Assembly: GCA_016287035.1 (NCBI GenBank)
Contig: JAEEVI010000095.1
Span: 1-7,673 of the forward strand
Origin: Bacillota bacterium
GTDB taxonomy: Bacteria > Bacillota > Clostridia > Peptostreptococcales > Anaerovoracaceae
Length of the DNA: 7,673 nt
Reading direction: 5' to 3'
Positions 1 to 6,413 of the stretch are shown in pieces (positions within the stretch are counted from its first letter, which is position 1; each line of letters begins with the position of its first letter). The notes under the pieces were generated by a model. That model did no database searches and had not been told where the DNA came from. It worked only from the letters and a program-made list of their open reading frames with translations. Made by a program: the position numbers and the translations under genes.

Positions 1-210
1 AAGCGAATAGACAACCCCAACACCCACGGAACGGGCTGCACGCTCTCCAGCGCGATAGCGGCGAATCTCGCGAAGGGATACGATCTCGACACCTCGGTCG
101 AACGGGCCAAGGCGTACATCTCGGGCGCTCTCGCCGCGATGCTCGACCTAGGCAGCGGCTCCGGCCCGATGGACCACATGTTCAACATCAGCAGCGGTTT
201 CGCGCGGTGA
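1..210 (+). CDS. thiD: Hydroxymethylpyrimidine / phosphomethylpyrimidine kinase, 3' end (partial)
   Basis: Only the last 69 codons are in the window, and the start lies upstream. ThiD phosphorylates 4-amino-5-hydroxymethyl-2-methylpyrimidine (HMP) to HMP-P and then to HMP-PP, the pyrimidine precursor of thiamin, in the cytoplasm. The visible piece carries the family's C-terminal motif N-T-H-G-T-G-C-T at fragment residues 7-14. This is the glycine-rich anion-hole loop with the conserved Cys of the ribokinase-like fold, followed by the helix LSSAIAANLAKG. The tail ending in a short aromatic-basic stretch fits a stand-alone ThiD C-terminus. The stop at 208-210 lies within the next gene's SD region, so translation of tenA is probably coupled to it. 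A fusion partner further N-terminal, such as ThiE, cannot be excluded because the 5' part is missing. Confidence 0.9.
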   Translation, partial: KRIDNPNTHGTGCTLSSAIAANLAKGYDLDTSVERAKAYISGALAAMLDLGSGSGPMDHMFNISSGFAR

Positions 211-214
211 GGTG
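208..214 (+). promoter_or_regulatory. Ribosome-binding site that sets the tenA start
   Basis: The sequence TGAGGTG overlaps the thiD stop codon and lies at normal distance (core GAGG at 209-212, 6 nt gap) from the ATG at 219. The in-frame GTG at 207 would overlap thiD and has no SD-like sequence upstream, so 219 is the better start. Confidence 0.6.
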
Positions 215-218
215 CGGC

Positions 219-881
219 ATGACGGCATCCGAAAGATTTCTCGAAGCGTCGGCTCCGATCTGGGACGGCTACAACCGCCATCCTTTCGTGCGCGGCATTG
301 CCGACGGCACGCTCGACATAGAAAAGTTCAAATTTTACATGGTGCAGGACTACCTGTACCTGATCGACTACATAAAGGTCTTCAGCATAGGCGCGGCCAA
401 GGCGGAAGACCTCGGCACCGTGCGCCTGCTCGCAGAATACACGCAGCAGATAAGCGGCTCGGAGATGCAGATCCACCGTGACTACATGGCGCGCCTGGGG
501 ATCGATCTCGACGAGGCGGAGCGCACGCCCGTTTCACTCGACAACCTCTCCTACACTTCCTACATGATCCGCGCGGCATACGAAGGAGGCGCGGCCGAAA
601 CGATGGCCGCCGTGCTCGCCTGCGCGCTCAGCTACGAGGTGATAGCGAAAAGGATCGTCGAAGAGTTCCCCGGCGCCGCGGAGCACCCGTTCTACGGCGA
701 ATGGATACGCGGCTACGCGGACGACGGATATCACGAGGCCAACCTCATTCTCATCGAAGCCATGGACAGGCTCGCTGAGGGAGCGTCCGAAGCGCAGCTG
801 CGCAGGCTCACCGACATATTCGTCAAATGCTCGCTGTACGAAGCCGCGTTCTGGGACATGGCATGGGAGATGAGACCGTAG
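219..881 (+). CDS. tenA: TenA thiaminase II / aminopyrimidine aminohydrolase
   Basis: This 220-residue protein is of normal TenA length and all-helical heme-oxygenase-like fold. TenA hydrolyses 4-amino-5-aminomethyl-2-methylpyrimidine, a thiamin breakdown product, to HMP and ammonia, and can also cleave thiamin. Catalytic residues known from Bacillus subtilis TenA are recognisable: Asp44 and Tyr47 (in QDYLYL), Tyr112, nucleophile Cys135 and Tyr139 (in LACALSY), Tyr166 (in WIRGYA) and Glu208 near the C-terminal motif YEAAFWDMAW. The first five fall at the B. subtilis numbers as I recall them when the ATG at 219 is used. The last two are shifted by three residues but keep the same 42-residue separation. 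A Cys in this position marks the Cys-type TenA_C class rather than TenA_E. The gene sits between thiD and the thiZXY transporter, the classic pyrimidine-salvage context. An upstream GTG at 207 would add four residues but lacks an SD. Confidence 0.94.
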   Translation: MTASERFLEASAPIWDGYNRHPFVRGIADGTLDIEKFKFYMVQDYLYLIDYIKVFSIGAAKAEDLGTVRLLAEYTQQISGSEMQIHRDYMARLGIDLDEAERTPVSLDNLSYTSYMIRAAYEGGAAETMAAVLACALSYEVIAKRIVEEFPGAAEHPFYGEWIRGYADDGYHEANLILIEAMDRLAEGASEAQLRRLTDIFVKCSLYEAAFWDMAWEMRP

Positions 882-1640
882 ATGCTTCGATTCGAGAACG
901 TCACATTCTCATACCCCCAGGACTCCCAGCCGACGCTCTCGGGCCTCTCGTTCGAGGTCCCGAAGGGAGGATTCGTCAGCCTGATCGGAGCCTCCGGCTG
1001 CGGAAAGAGCACGATCTTCCGCATCGTCTGCGGACTGCTCAAGGCGCAGAGCGGAAGCATAACCGTCGGCGGCCGGCCGATCGGGGAGCAGAAGCAGTAC
1101 TGCGGCTATATGCCGCAGCGCGACCTGCTGTTCCCGTGGAGGAGCGTCGAGGAGAACGTCTGCCTTCCGATGGAGCTGCAGGGAGGCATCCCGAAGGACA
1201 GGATGCGCGGGCTCGCGCGAGAAGCCCTCAGGACAGCGGGTCTGGAAGGCTGGGAGGACAAGTCCCCCGCCGAGCTCTCGGGCGGAATGCGCCAGCGCGC
1301 CGCCTTCGCGAGGACTCTCATGACGGGCAGCGACCTGCTGCTTTTGGACGAACCGTTCTCTGCCCTCGACTACCTTACGCGCATAAGCATGCGCGAATGG
1401 CTGCTGCAGCAGTGGGAGCAGGACAAGAAGACGATATTTTTCATAACGCACGACGTCGAGGAAGCGATCTTCCTCTCGTCCGAGATACTTGTCGCCGACA
1501 CGTGGCCGATAACGCAGCTGAAGCGCGTGACCGTGCCGCTCGGCTGGCCGAGGACGCAGAAAGATCTCGCGCGGCCAGATATACAGGAGCTGAAAGCGGA
1601 GCTCATAGAGCATCTGAGGAGGAAGCCGGATGAAGAATAA
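882..1640 (+). CDS. thiZ: ABC transporter ATP-binding protein, probable thiamin-pyrimidine importer ThiZ
   Basis: This 252-residue ABC ATPase resembles the nitrate/taurine/NMT1-type importer subfamily. All nucleotide-binding motifs are present: Walker A GASGCGKST (36-44), Q-loop Gln79 in MPQRDLLFPW, signature LSGGMRQR (132-139), Walker B LLLLDEP (152-158) with Glu157, D-loop SALD (160-163) and switch His190 in FITHD. It should dimerise at the inner membrane face and power uptake through ThiX. The ATG directly follows the tenA stop, with a GGGAGA at 865-870 as a rather distant SD, which suggests translational coupling. Its 3' end overlaps thiX by 11 bp. The substrate assignment (formylaminopyrimidine or HMP-like) comes from the tenA/thiD context and the binding protein family, not from the ATPase itself. 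The gene name follows the Bacillus halodurans thiXYZ scheme. Confidence 0.88.
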   Translation: MLRFENVTFSYPQDSQPTLSGLSFEVPKGGFVSLIGASGCGKSTIFRIVCGLLKAQSGSITVGGRPIGEQKQYCGYMPQRDLLFPWRSVEENVCLPMELQGGIPKDRMRGLAREALRTAGLEGWEDKSPAELSGGMRQRAAFARTLMTGSDLLLLDEPFSALDYLTRISMREWLLQQWEQDKKTIFFITHDVEEAIFLSSEILVADTWPITQLKRVTVPLGWPRTQKDLARPDIQELKAELIEHLRRKPDEE

Positions 1641-2379
1641 CAGGAACCTCCCGGCGGCGATACTCTTCTTCGCTCTGCTGATGATCTGGCAGGCCGCGGC
1701 CATGGGGATAAGCGCGGCGTACATCCTGCCCTCCCCGCTCCAGGTGCTGAAGAGGCTCTGGGAGCTGCGCGGACCTCTGTTTTCCGCGCACCTTCCCGCG
1801 ACGATGCAGGTCGTCGGGATAAGCCTCGCGATATCGATAGTCCTCGGGCTCGCGCTCGCGGTGCTCATGGACGTCAGCCCGACAGCTGAAAAGGCGCTGT
1901 ACCCTCTCGTCATCGCCTCGCAGACGATCCCTACGACGGCGCTCGCGCCGCTGTTCGTGCTGTGGTTCGGCTACACGGTCTGGAGCAAGGTGCTCGTAGC
2001 CGTGCTCATGACCTTCTTCCCGATCACGGTCACCGTCTTCGACGGTTTCCGCTCGGTAAAGTCCGACATGACGGACCTTATGCGCACGTTCGGCGCCTCG
2101 GACGCGCAGATATTCATGAAGCTGAAGTTCCCTGCGGTACTGCCGTACTTCTTCTCGGCGGTCAAGATGGCCGTTCCGCTGTCGATAATAGGCGCGGCTA
2201 TCGGCGAATGGCTCGGCGCGCAGAGCGGCCTCGGCTACTTCAGCCGCCGCATGATGACGCAGCTCGACGGCGCCGGAGTATTCGCTCCGATACTGCTGCT
2301 CTCGGTCTGCGCCATGCTGATGACGGCCGTCGTGTCGCTTCTGGAAAGGCGGATCGTCACCTGGCGCCAGGAGCTGTAG
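1630..2379 (+). CDS. thiX: ABC transporter permease, probable thiamin-pyrimidine importer ThiX
   Basis: This 249-residue inner-membrane protein belongs to the binding-protein-dependent permease family. About six hydrophobic segments are visible, near residues 8-26, 58-80, 90-112, 116-138, 173-196 and 216-237. The cytoplasmic coupling (EAA-type) loop lies around 148-168, in the stretch MRTFGASDAQIFMKLKFP, where the conserved Gly follows the usual Phe. The motif YILPSP near residue 31 is typical of SsuC/TauC/ThiX-like permeases. The protein would homodimerise and pair with ThiZ. Its ATG overlaps the thiZ end by 11 bp and has a near-perfect SD (AGGAGG, 1617-1622, 7 nt gap), so its translation is strong and coupled. 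The exact substrate is inferred from neighbours; by sequence alone it could be any member of the sulfonate/nitrate/pyrimidine permease group. Confidence 0.88.
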   Translation: MKNNRNLPAAILFFALLMIWQAAAMGISAAYILPSPLQVLKRLWELRGPLFSAHLPATMQVVGISLAISIVLGLALAVLMDVSPTAEKALYPLVIASQTIPTTALAPLFVLWFGYTVWSKVLVAVLMTFFPITVTVFDGFRSVKSDMTDLMRTFGASDAQIFMKLKFPAVLPYFFSAVKMAVPLSIIGAAIGEWLGAQSGLGYFSRRMMTQLDGAGVFAPILLLSVCAMLMTAVVSLLERRIVTWRQEL

Positions 2380-2396
2380 AGGCTCCGCGCGGCGCC
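2363..2396 (+). other. Hairpin spanning the thiX stop codon, upstream of thiY
   Basis: Two nested inverted repeats are visible: outer GGCGCC (2363-2368) with GGCGCC (2391-2396), and inner GGAGC (2370-2374) with GCTCC (2382-2386). The loop TGTAGAG contains the thiX stop TAG. No T-run follows, so it is not a standard intrinsic terminator. It may protect upstream mRNA or an mRNA end that favours thiY expression, but that role is inference. Confidence 0.45.
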
Positions 2397-2443
2397 CGTA
2401 CATATTTCACTTTTATCAAGCATTTTCAAGGAGATCGGAAACA

Positions 2444-3448
2444 ATGAAAAAAAGGATCCTCGCACTTATTCTCGCAGCGGTTTTGATCGCCGCGTCGCTG
2501 ACGGGCTGCGGATCGAAGCCTCAGGCCGCGGGAAAAGACGGGCTGCGCGAGCTCGACGTGGTCCTCGACTGGTACCCGAACGCGCTGCACGCGTTCATAT
2601 ACACCGCGATAGAAAAGGGCTACTACGAAGCCGAAGGCCTCAAGGTCAACGTCCGCTTCCCCGCCAACGAGAACGACGCGCTCGCGCTCGTCGCGGCAGG
2701 CAAGGCGCAGATCGGGCTCTACTACGAGCACGATATAGTGCAGGCCATCGTAGACCAGAAGACTCCGATAAAGGGCATCGCCGCGGTGGTGCAGTCGCCG
2801 CTCAACATCATCCTGTCGCTCAAGGACAAGAACATAACGTCGCCCAGGGACCTCGTCGGGAAGACCGTCGGCTACGGCGGGACGGCGCTCAGCGAGGCGC
2901 TCGTGAAGACGATGATGGAGTACTGCGGAGAGGACAGCTCCAGCGTCGATCTGATCAACGTCGGCTTCGAGCTCATGAGCTCCATGACGACCGGCAACGT
3001 CGACGCGACGATCGGCTGCCTCGTCAACCACGAGGTCCCCGAGCTGGAGGAGGAAGGCTTCGAGGTCAACTATTTCCTCGTCGACGAATACGGCATCCCG
3101 AGCTATTACGAGGCCGTCTTCCTTGCAAGCGACTCGATGATAGAGAACGAGCCGGAGGTCCTCAAGGCGTTCCTCAGGGCGTCGGCGAAGGGCTTCGAGG
3201 ATTTCAAGAGCGATACGGAAGGCTGCCTGCAGATACTGCTCGACAACCAGAACGAGGAGAACTTCCCGCTTTCCAGGACGGTCGAGGAGAAGTCCTGCCG
3301 GACGCTGCTGCCTCTCATGGAGACGGCCGACGCGCCGTTCCTTTCGATGACGGCGGAGCACTGGCAGAAGACGATCGACTGGATGTATTCCGCGGGCCTC
3401 ATAAGCAGGACCGCCGACCCGTCGGAAGTGATGGCGATCCTCGAATAA
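2444..3448 (+). CDS. thiY: NMT1/THI5-family substrate-binding lipoprotein, probable ThiY
   Basis: This 334-residue extracytoplasmic solute-binding protein has a lipoprotein signal: basic MKKR, a hydrophobic core, and the lipobox L-T-G-C with lipidated Cys22. The mature domain starts with the family's DWYPNALH motif (42-49), which matches the D-W-x-P-N-x-x-H pattern of NMT1/THI5/ThiY proteins that bind methylpyrimidines. The helix GYYEAEGLKV and the C-terminal WMYSAGLI segment (313-320) also fit the family. It would deliver a thiamin-derived pyrimidine, such as formylaminomethylpyrimidine, to ThiX/ThiZ. It has its own SD (AAGGAGAT, 2428-2435) after a 64-bp gap, unlike the overlapping genes before it, and an A/T-rich leader that suits high expression. 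It is the last gene of the thi operon, with a terminator about 50 bp downstream. Binding specificity cannot be proved from sequence alone. Confidence 0.88.
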   Translation: MKKRILALILAAVLIAASLTGCGSKPQAAGKDGLRELDVVLDWYPNALHAFIYTAIEKGYYEAEGLKVNVRFPANENDALALVAAGKAQIGLYYEHDIVQAIVDQKTPIKGIAAVVQSPLNIILSLKDKNITSPRDLVGKTVGYGGTALSEALVKTMMEYCGEDSSSVDLINVGFELMSSMTTGNVDATIGCLVNHEVPELEEEGFEVNYFLVDEYGIPSYYEAVFLASDSMIENEPEVLKAFLRASAKGFEDFKSDTEGCLQILLDNQNEENFPLSRTVEEKSCRTLLPLMETADAPFLSMTAEHWQKTIDWMYSAGLISRTADPSEVMAILE

Positions 3449-3488
3449 AGGCGGCCGGAGCTTTCCATCCCGGATATACGCTTTACAA

Positions 3489-3517
3489 TTGATTTTGAGC
3501 CTCCGCGCGGCTATAAT
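3489..3517 (+). promoter_or_regulatory. Sigma-70-type promoter for the proCBA operon
   Basis: The -35 candidate TTGATT (3489-3494) and a perfect -10 TATAAT (3512-3517) are separated by 17 bp. Transcription would start near 3523-3525, giving a leader of about 30 nt before the proC ATG. The -10 box lies in the loop of the thi terminator hairpin. A nearby TTTACA (3482-3487) is too far (24 bp) from the -10 to be its partner. Confidence 0.7.
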
Positions 3518-3538
3518 GGCCTAAACGGAGGCTTTTTT
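3498..3538 (+). terminator. Intrinsic terminator of the thi operon
   Basis: The arm GCCTCCG (3499-3505) pairs perfectly with CGGAGGC (3526-3532), followed by six T (3533-3538). A3498 can extend the stem onto the first T. The 20-nt loop is large, but it can fold internally through GGC (3509-3511) and GCC (3519-3521). The structure lies about 50 bp after the thiY stop and overlaps the proC promoter. Confidence 0.65.
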
Positions 3539-3541
3539 GAC

Positions 3542-3548
3542 AGGGAGG
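3542..3548 (+). promoter_or_regulatory. Ribosome-binding site that sets the proC start
   Basis: AGGGAGG lies 6 nt before the ATG at 3555. An in-frame TTG at 3537 would place the start upstream of this SD, within the terminator T-run, and is rejected. The octamer GGAGGCTT occurs here (3544-3551) and also in the terminator 3' arm (3527-3534). Confidence 0.8.
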
Positions 3549-3554
3549 CTTACT

Positions 3555-4367
3555 ATGTTCAGATCCGCAGGATTCATCGGCACCGGAAATATGGGCACCG
3601 CCCTCGCCGGAGCCGTCTACAGGAGCGGCGCCGACTGCGCCGTCATGCTCTCGGACCACTCGCCGCAAAAGGCGAAGGCGGCGGCCGAAGCGCTCGGCGG
3701 AGCGCCGGTGTGCTCGAACGAGGAGATCGCGAAGGGCTGCGACCTCATATTCCTCGCGGTAAAACCGCAGATAATGAAGGACGTCATATCGTCGATAGCT
3801 CCCGTGCTCGGAAACAGGACGCTCAAGGGCGACAGGTTCATCCTCGTCTCGCCCGCGGCCGGTATCGCGATGGAGAGCATCAGGGAGATGACAGGCATGG
3901 GCGTGCCCGTCATAAGGCTGATGCCCAACACGCCGATAGCCATCGGAAAAGGCGTGATAGAATACAGCTCGCTCGGCGTATCCGGCGACGAGCTCGCGGC
4001 TTTCGAAAAGCTGCTCGCGCCCGCGGGCCTTCTCGACCCGGTGGACGAAAAGCTGATAGACGCCGCCTGCGCCCTTTCGGGCTGCGGACCGGCGTTCGTA
4101 TACATGTTCATCGAAGCGCTCGCCGACGGAGCCGTAGCGTGCGGTCTGCCGAGGGCGAAGGCGCTGGCGTATGCGGCGAAGACCGTCGAGGGAGCGGCCG
4201 CGATGGCTCTGGAGAGCGGAAAGCATCCCGGAGAACTCAAGGACGCTGTGTGCTCGCCCGCGGGCGCGACTATAGAAGGCGTGCTCTGCCTCGAGGACAG
4301 CAGCTTCCGGGGCGCCGCGGCAGCGGCGGTAAAGGCCGCTTACGAAAAGACTTTATCGCTCAAATAG
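3555..4367 (+). CDS. proC: Pyrroline-5-carboxylate reductase
   Basis: This enzyme catalyses the last step of proline synthesis, the NAD(P)H-dependent reduction of 1-pyrroline-5-carboxylate to proline, in the cytoplasm. The 270-residue protein is full length. The N-terminal Rossmann motif FIGTGNMG (7-14) is followed by FLAVKPQ (66-72) and VIRLMPNTP (119-127). The C-terminal dimerisation/catalytic domain has the family signature SGCGPAFVYMFIEALADGAV (175-194) and the HPGELKDAVCSPAGATIEG region (224-242). In that last region the usual S-P-G-G reads S-P-A-G, while the Thr after it (Thr239) is kept. It is the first gene of the proline operon, with its own promoter and a strong SD. Its stop codon is part of the proB SD, and proB starts 9 bp downstream, so the two are co-expressed. 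Confidence 0.96.
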   Translation: MFRSAGFIGTGNMGTALAGAVYRSGADCAVMLSDHSPQKAKAAAEALGGAPVCSNEEIAKGCDLIFLAVKPQIMKDVISSIAPVLGNRTLKGDRFILVSPAAGIAMESIREMTGMGVPVIRLMPNTPIAIGKGVIEYSSLGVSGDELAAFEKLLAPAGLLDPVDEKLIDAACALSGCGPAFVYMFIEALADGAVACGLPRAKALAYAAKTVEGAAAMALESGKHPGELKDAVCSPAGATIEGVLCLEDSSFRGAAAAAVKAAYEKTLSLK

Positions 4368-4376
4368 GAGAAAAGC

Positions 4377-5147
4377 ATGAGAGTTGTCATAAAAGTCGGG
4401 ACGTCGACGCTCGCGTACAGGACCGGAAGGCTCAACATACGCCACGTCGAAAAGCTCGTAAAGACCATAGCGGACCTCAAGAACGCCGGGCACGAGATAA
4501 TCTTCGTGTCGTCGGGCGCTATCGCCATGGGCGTCGGAAAGCTCAACCTTCCCGGAAAGCCGGACGACATACCGTCCAAGCAGGCGGCCGCGGCCGTCGG
4601 ACAGTGCGAGCTCATGTACACCTACGACCAGCTGTTCACGCAGTACAGCCACGTCGTCGCGCAGGTCCTGATCACCGGCGAAGACACGGAGGATCCCGAC
4701 CGCAGGCGCAATCTCGTGAACACACTCACGAGGCTGCTGGAGATGGGCGCGATCCCGATCATCAACGAGAACGACACGATCGCCACCGCCGAGATAAAGG
4801 TCGGCGACAACGACACGCTCGCGGCAGTCGTCGCGGTGTGTGCGGAGGCGGATCTCCTCGTGCTGCTGTCGGATATAGACGGTCTGCACACAGGCGACCC
4901 CAGAAAGGACGCCGGCGCGGAGCTCATCCCGCTCGTGGAGGAGATAACGCCGGAGATAGAGAGGCTAGCCAGCGGCGCGGGCTCGGAACTCGGAACGGGC
5001 GGCATGACGACGAAGATCGGCGCGGCGAGGATCGTCACGGAAAAGGGCTGCGACATGGTGATCATCAACGGCGCGGCTCCCGAGCTGCTCTACGACGTTA
5101 TAGAAGGAAGGAGCGCGGGCACGCGCTTTACGGGTAAAAAGGCATGA
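4377..5147 (+). CDS. proB: Glutamate 5-kinase, short form without PUA domain
   Basis: ProB phosphorylates glutamate to gamma-glutamyl phosphate, the committed and usually proline-inhibited step of proline synthesis. The 256 residues cover only the amino-acid-kinase domain: VIKVGTSTL (4-12), SSGAIAMG (45-52), INENDT (129-134), VGDNDT (142-147), LLSDIDGL (163-170) and GTGGMTTKI (206-214). The C-terminal PUA domain of roughly 100 residues found in the E. coli-type enzyme is absent; the gene stops naturally at TGA overlapping the proA start, so this is a family variant rather than a truncation. The SD TAGGAG (4365-4370) includes the proC stop codon, 6 nt before the ATG. The final four bases form an ATGA overlap with proA, as expected for two enzymes that hand over a labile intermediate. 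Confidence 0.95.
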   Translation: MRVVIKVGTSTLAYRTGRLNIRHVEKLVKTIADLKNAGHEIIFVSSGAIAMGVGKLNLPGKPDDIPSKQAAAAVGQCELMYTYDQLFTQYSHVVAQVLITGEDTEDPDRRRNLVNTLTRLLEMGAIPIINENDTIATAEIKVGDNDTLAAVVAVCAEADLLVLLSDIDGLHTGDPRKDAGAELIPLVEEITPEIERLASGAGSELGTGGMTTKIGAARIVTEKGCDMVIINGAAPELLYDVIEGRSAGTRFTGKKA

Positions 5148-6403
5148 CGACACAGGAGATACTCAGGGCCGCGGCGTCGGCGAAAGCTTCCGTCGCGTCG
5201 GCCGGCGAGGCGAAGAAGAACGAAGCGCTCCTGCTCATGGCGGAGGAGCTCGTCGCGCAGAAGGACGCGATACTCGCGGCGAACGCGGAGGACATGGCGG
5301 CCGCGGCGGGAACGATATCCGAGGTGATGCTCGACAGGCTGAAGCTCACGGAGGACAGGATAAACGGCATGGCCGAAGGCATGCGCCAGGTAGCCGCCCT
5401 TCCAGATCCTGTCGGCAGGGTGCTCTGCCAAAGCGTCAGGCCGAACGGCCTCAAGATAACGAAAAAGGCGGCGCCGATGGGCGTCATCGCGATAATATAC
5501 GAGAGCAGGCCGAACGTCACGTCGGACGCCGCGGCTCTTGCGGTAAAGGCAGGGTCCGCATGCGTGCTGCGCTGCGGGAGCGAAGCTCACGGGAGCGCGG
5601 CGGCGATAACGGCGGCGATGCGCGCGGGGCTCGCGAGAGCGGGCATATGCGAGGACGCCGTCTGCCTCGTCGAGGACACGACAAGAGCGTCGGCCGGAGA
5701 GCTGATGACCGCCAGAGGCCTCGTGGATCTGCTGATACCGCGCGGCGGCAAGGGGCTCATAAAGAGCTGCGTCGAGAACGCGACGGTCCCGGTCATCGAG
5801 ACGGGGACGGGCATATGCCACGTATACGTCGACGAGAGCGCCGATCAGGACATGGCGCTCGATATAATAGAGAACGCGAAATGCAGCAGGCCCTCCGTAT
5901 GCAACGCGGCGGAGGTCTGCCTCGTCAACGGGAAGATAGCCTCGGAATTCCTTCCGAAGCTCATATCGCGGCTGACGCGGGAAAGGTCCGAAAAGGGTCT
6001 TAAGCCGGTCGAGCTGCGGCTCGGCGACCGCGCGGCATGGGCGATAGGCGCTCAGACGACTGCCGGACCGGACGATTTCGACACCGAATTTCTCGACTAT
6101 ATACTGGCCGTCGACGCCGTAGCGGACGTCGGCGAAGCGGTCGCGCACATAAACGCGCATTCCACGGGCCATTCGGAAGCGATAATAACGAGGGACCCCG
6201 CCGCGGCGGAGGCATTCACCTCGGGCGTAGATTCCGCGGCCGTGTACGTGAACGCGTCCACGAGATTTACCGACGGCGGAGAGTTCGGTCTCGGCTGCGA
6301 GATGGGGATATCTACGCAGAAGCTCCACGCCAGGGGCCCGATGGGGCTGGAGGAGCTCTGCTCCTACCGCTACGTCATAGAGGGAGACGGACAGACGAGA
6401 TAA
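5144..6403 (+). CDS. proA: Gamma-glutamyl phosphate reductase (glutamate-5-semialdehyde dehydrogenase)
   Basis: ProA reduces gamma-glutamyl phosphate with NADPH to glutamate-5-semialdehyde, which cyclises to the substrate of ProC. The 419 residues match the normal length of this aldehyde-dehydrogenase-superfamily enzyme. Visible landmarks are PMGVIAIIYESRPNVTSDAA (111-130), the nucleotide-binding part VLRCGSEAHGS (141-151), PRGGKGLI (199-206), the catalytic Cys253 in SRPSVCNAAEVCL, and the very conserved C-terminal run FTDGGEFGLGCEMGIST (375-391) followed by QKLHARGPMGLEEL. The ATG overlaps the proB stop (ATGA) and has only a weak purine stretch (AAGG) just before it, so initiation probably depends on translation of proB. 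It ends the operon; a strong terminator follows 10 bp later. Confidence 0.97.
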   Translation: MTTQEILRAAASAKASVASAGEAKKNEALLLMAEELVAQKDAILAANAEDMAAAAGTISEVMLDRLKLTEDRINGMAEGMRQVAALPDPVGRVLCQSVRPNGLKITKKAAPMGVIAIIYESRPNVTSDAAALAVKAGSACVLRCGSEAHGSAAAITAAMRAGLARAGICEDAVCLVEDTTRASAGELMTARGLVDLLIPRGGKGLIKSCVENATVPVIETGTGICHVYVDESADQDMALDIIENAKCSRPSVCNAAEVCLVNGKIASEFLPKLISRLTRERSEKGLKPVELRLGDRAAWAIGAQTTAGPDDFDTEFLDYILAVDAVADVGEAVAHINAHSTGHSEAIITRDPAAAEAFTSGVDSAAVYVNASTRFTDGGEFGLGCEMGISTQKLHARGPMGLEELCSYRYVIEGDGQTR

Positions 6404-6413
6404 GCAGACAGAC

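Noticed and set aside
207..218. GTG start for TenA
   Set aside because: It has no SD; the ATG at 219 follows GAGGTG and puts the catalytic residues at the expected numbers.
909..1913. 334-codon minus-strand frame across thiZ/thiX
   Set aside because: It is antisense to two well-supported transporter genes, and its low-complexity basic composition shows no domain.
2398..2443. Separate promoter for thiY in the A/T-rich gap
   Set aside because: The stretch is A/T-rich, but I could not find a convincing -35/-10 pair with 16-18 bp spacing.
2426..3361. 311-codon minus-strand frame across thiY
   Set aside because: It is antisense to the binding-protein gene and composed of Arg/Asp/Leu-rich shadow sequence.
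3482..3487. TTTACA as the proC -35 box
   Set aside because: It is 24 bp from TATAAT, too far; TTGATT at 3489-3494 gives 17 bp.
3537..3554. TTG start giving ProC six extra residues
   Set aside because: It lies upstream of the SD at 3542-3548 and inside the terminator T-run; the ATG at 3555 has ideal spacing and a normal ProC N-terminus.
3710..5137. 475-codon open frame on the plus strand across proC and proB
   Set aside because: It runs out of frame through two certain genes; its Arg/Gly/His-rich composition is typical of a GC-rich shadow frame.
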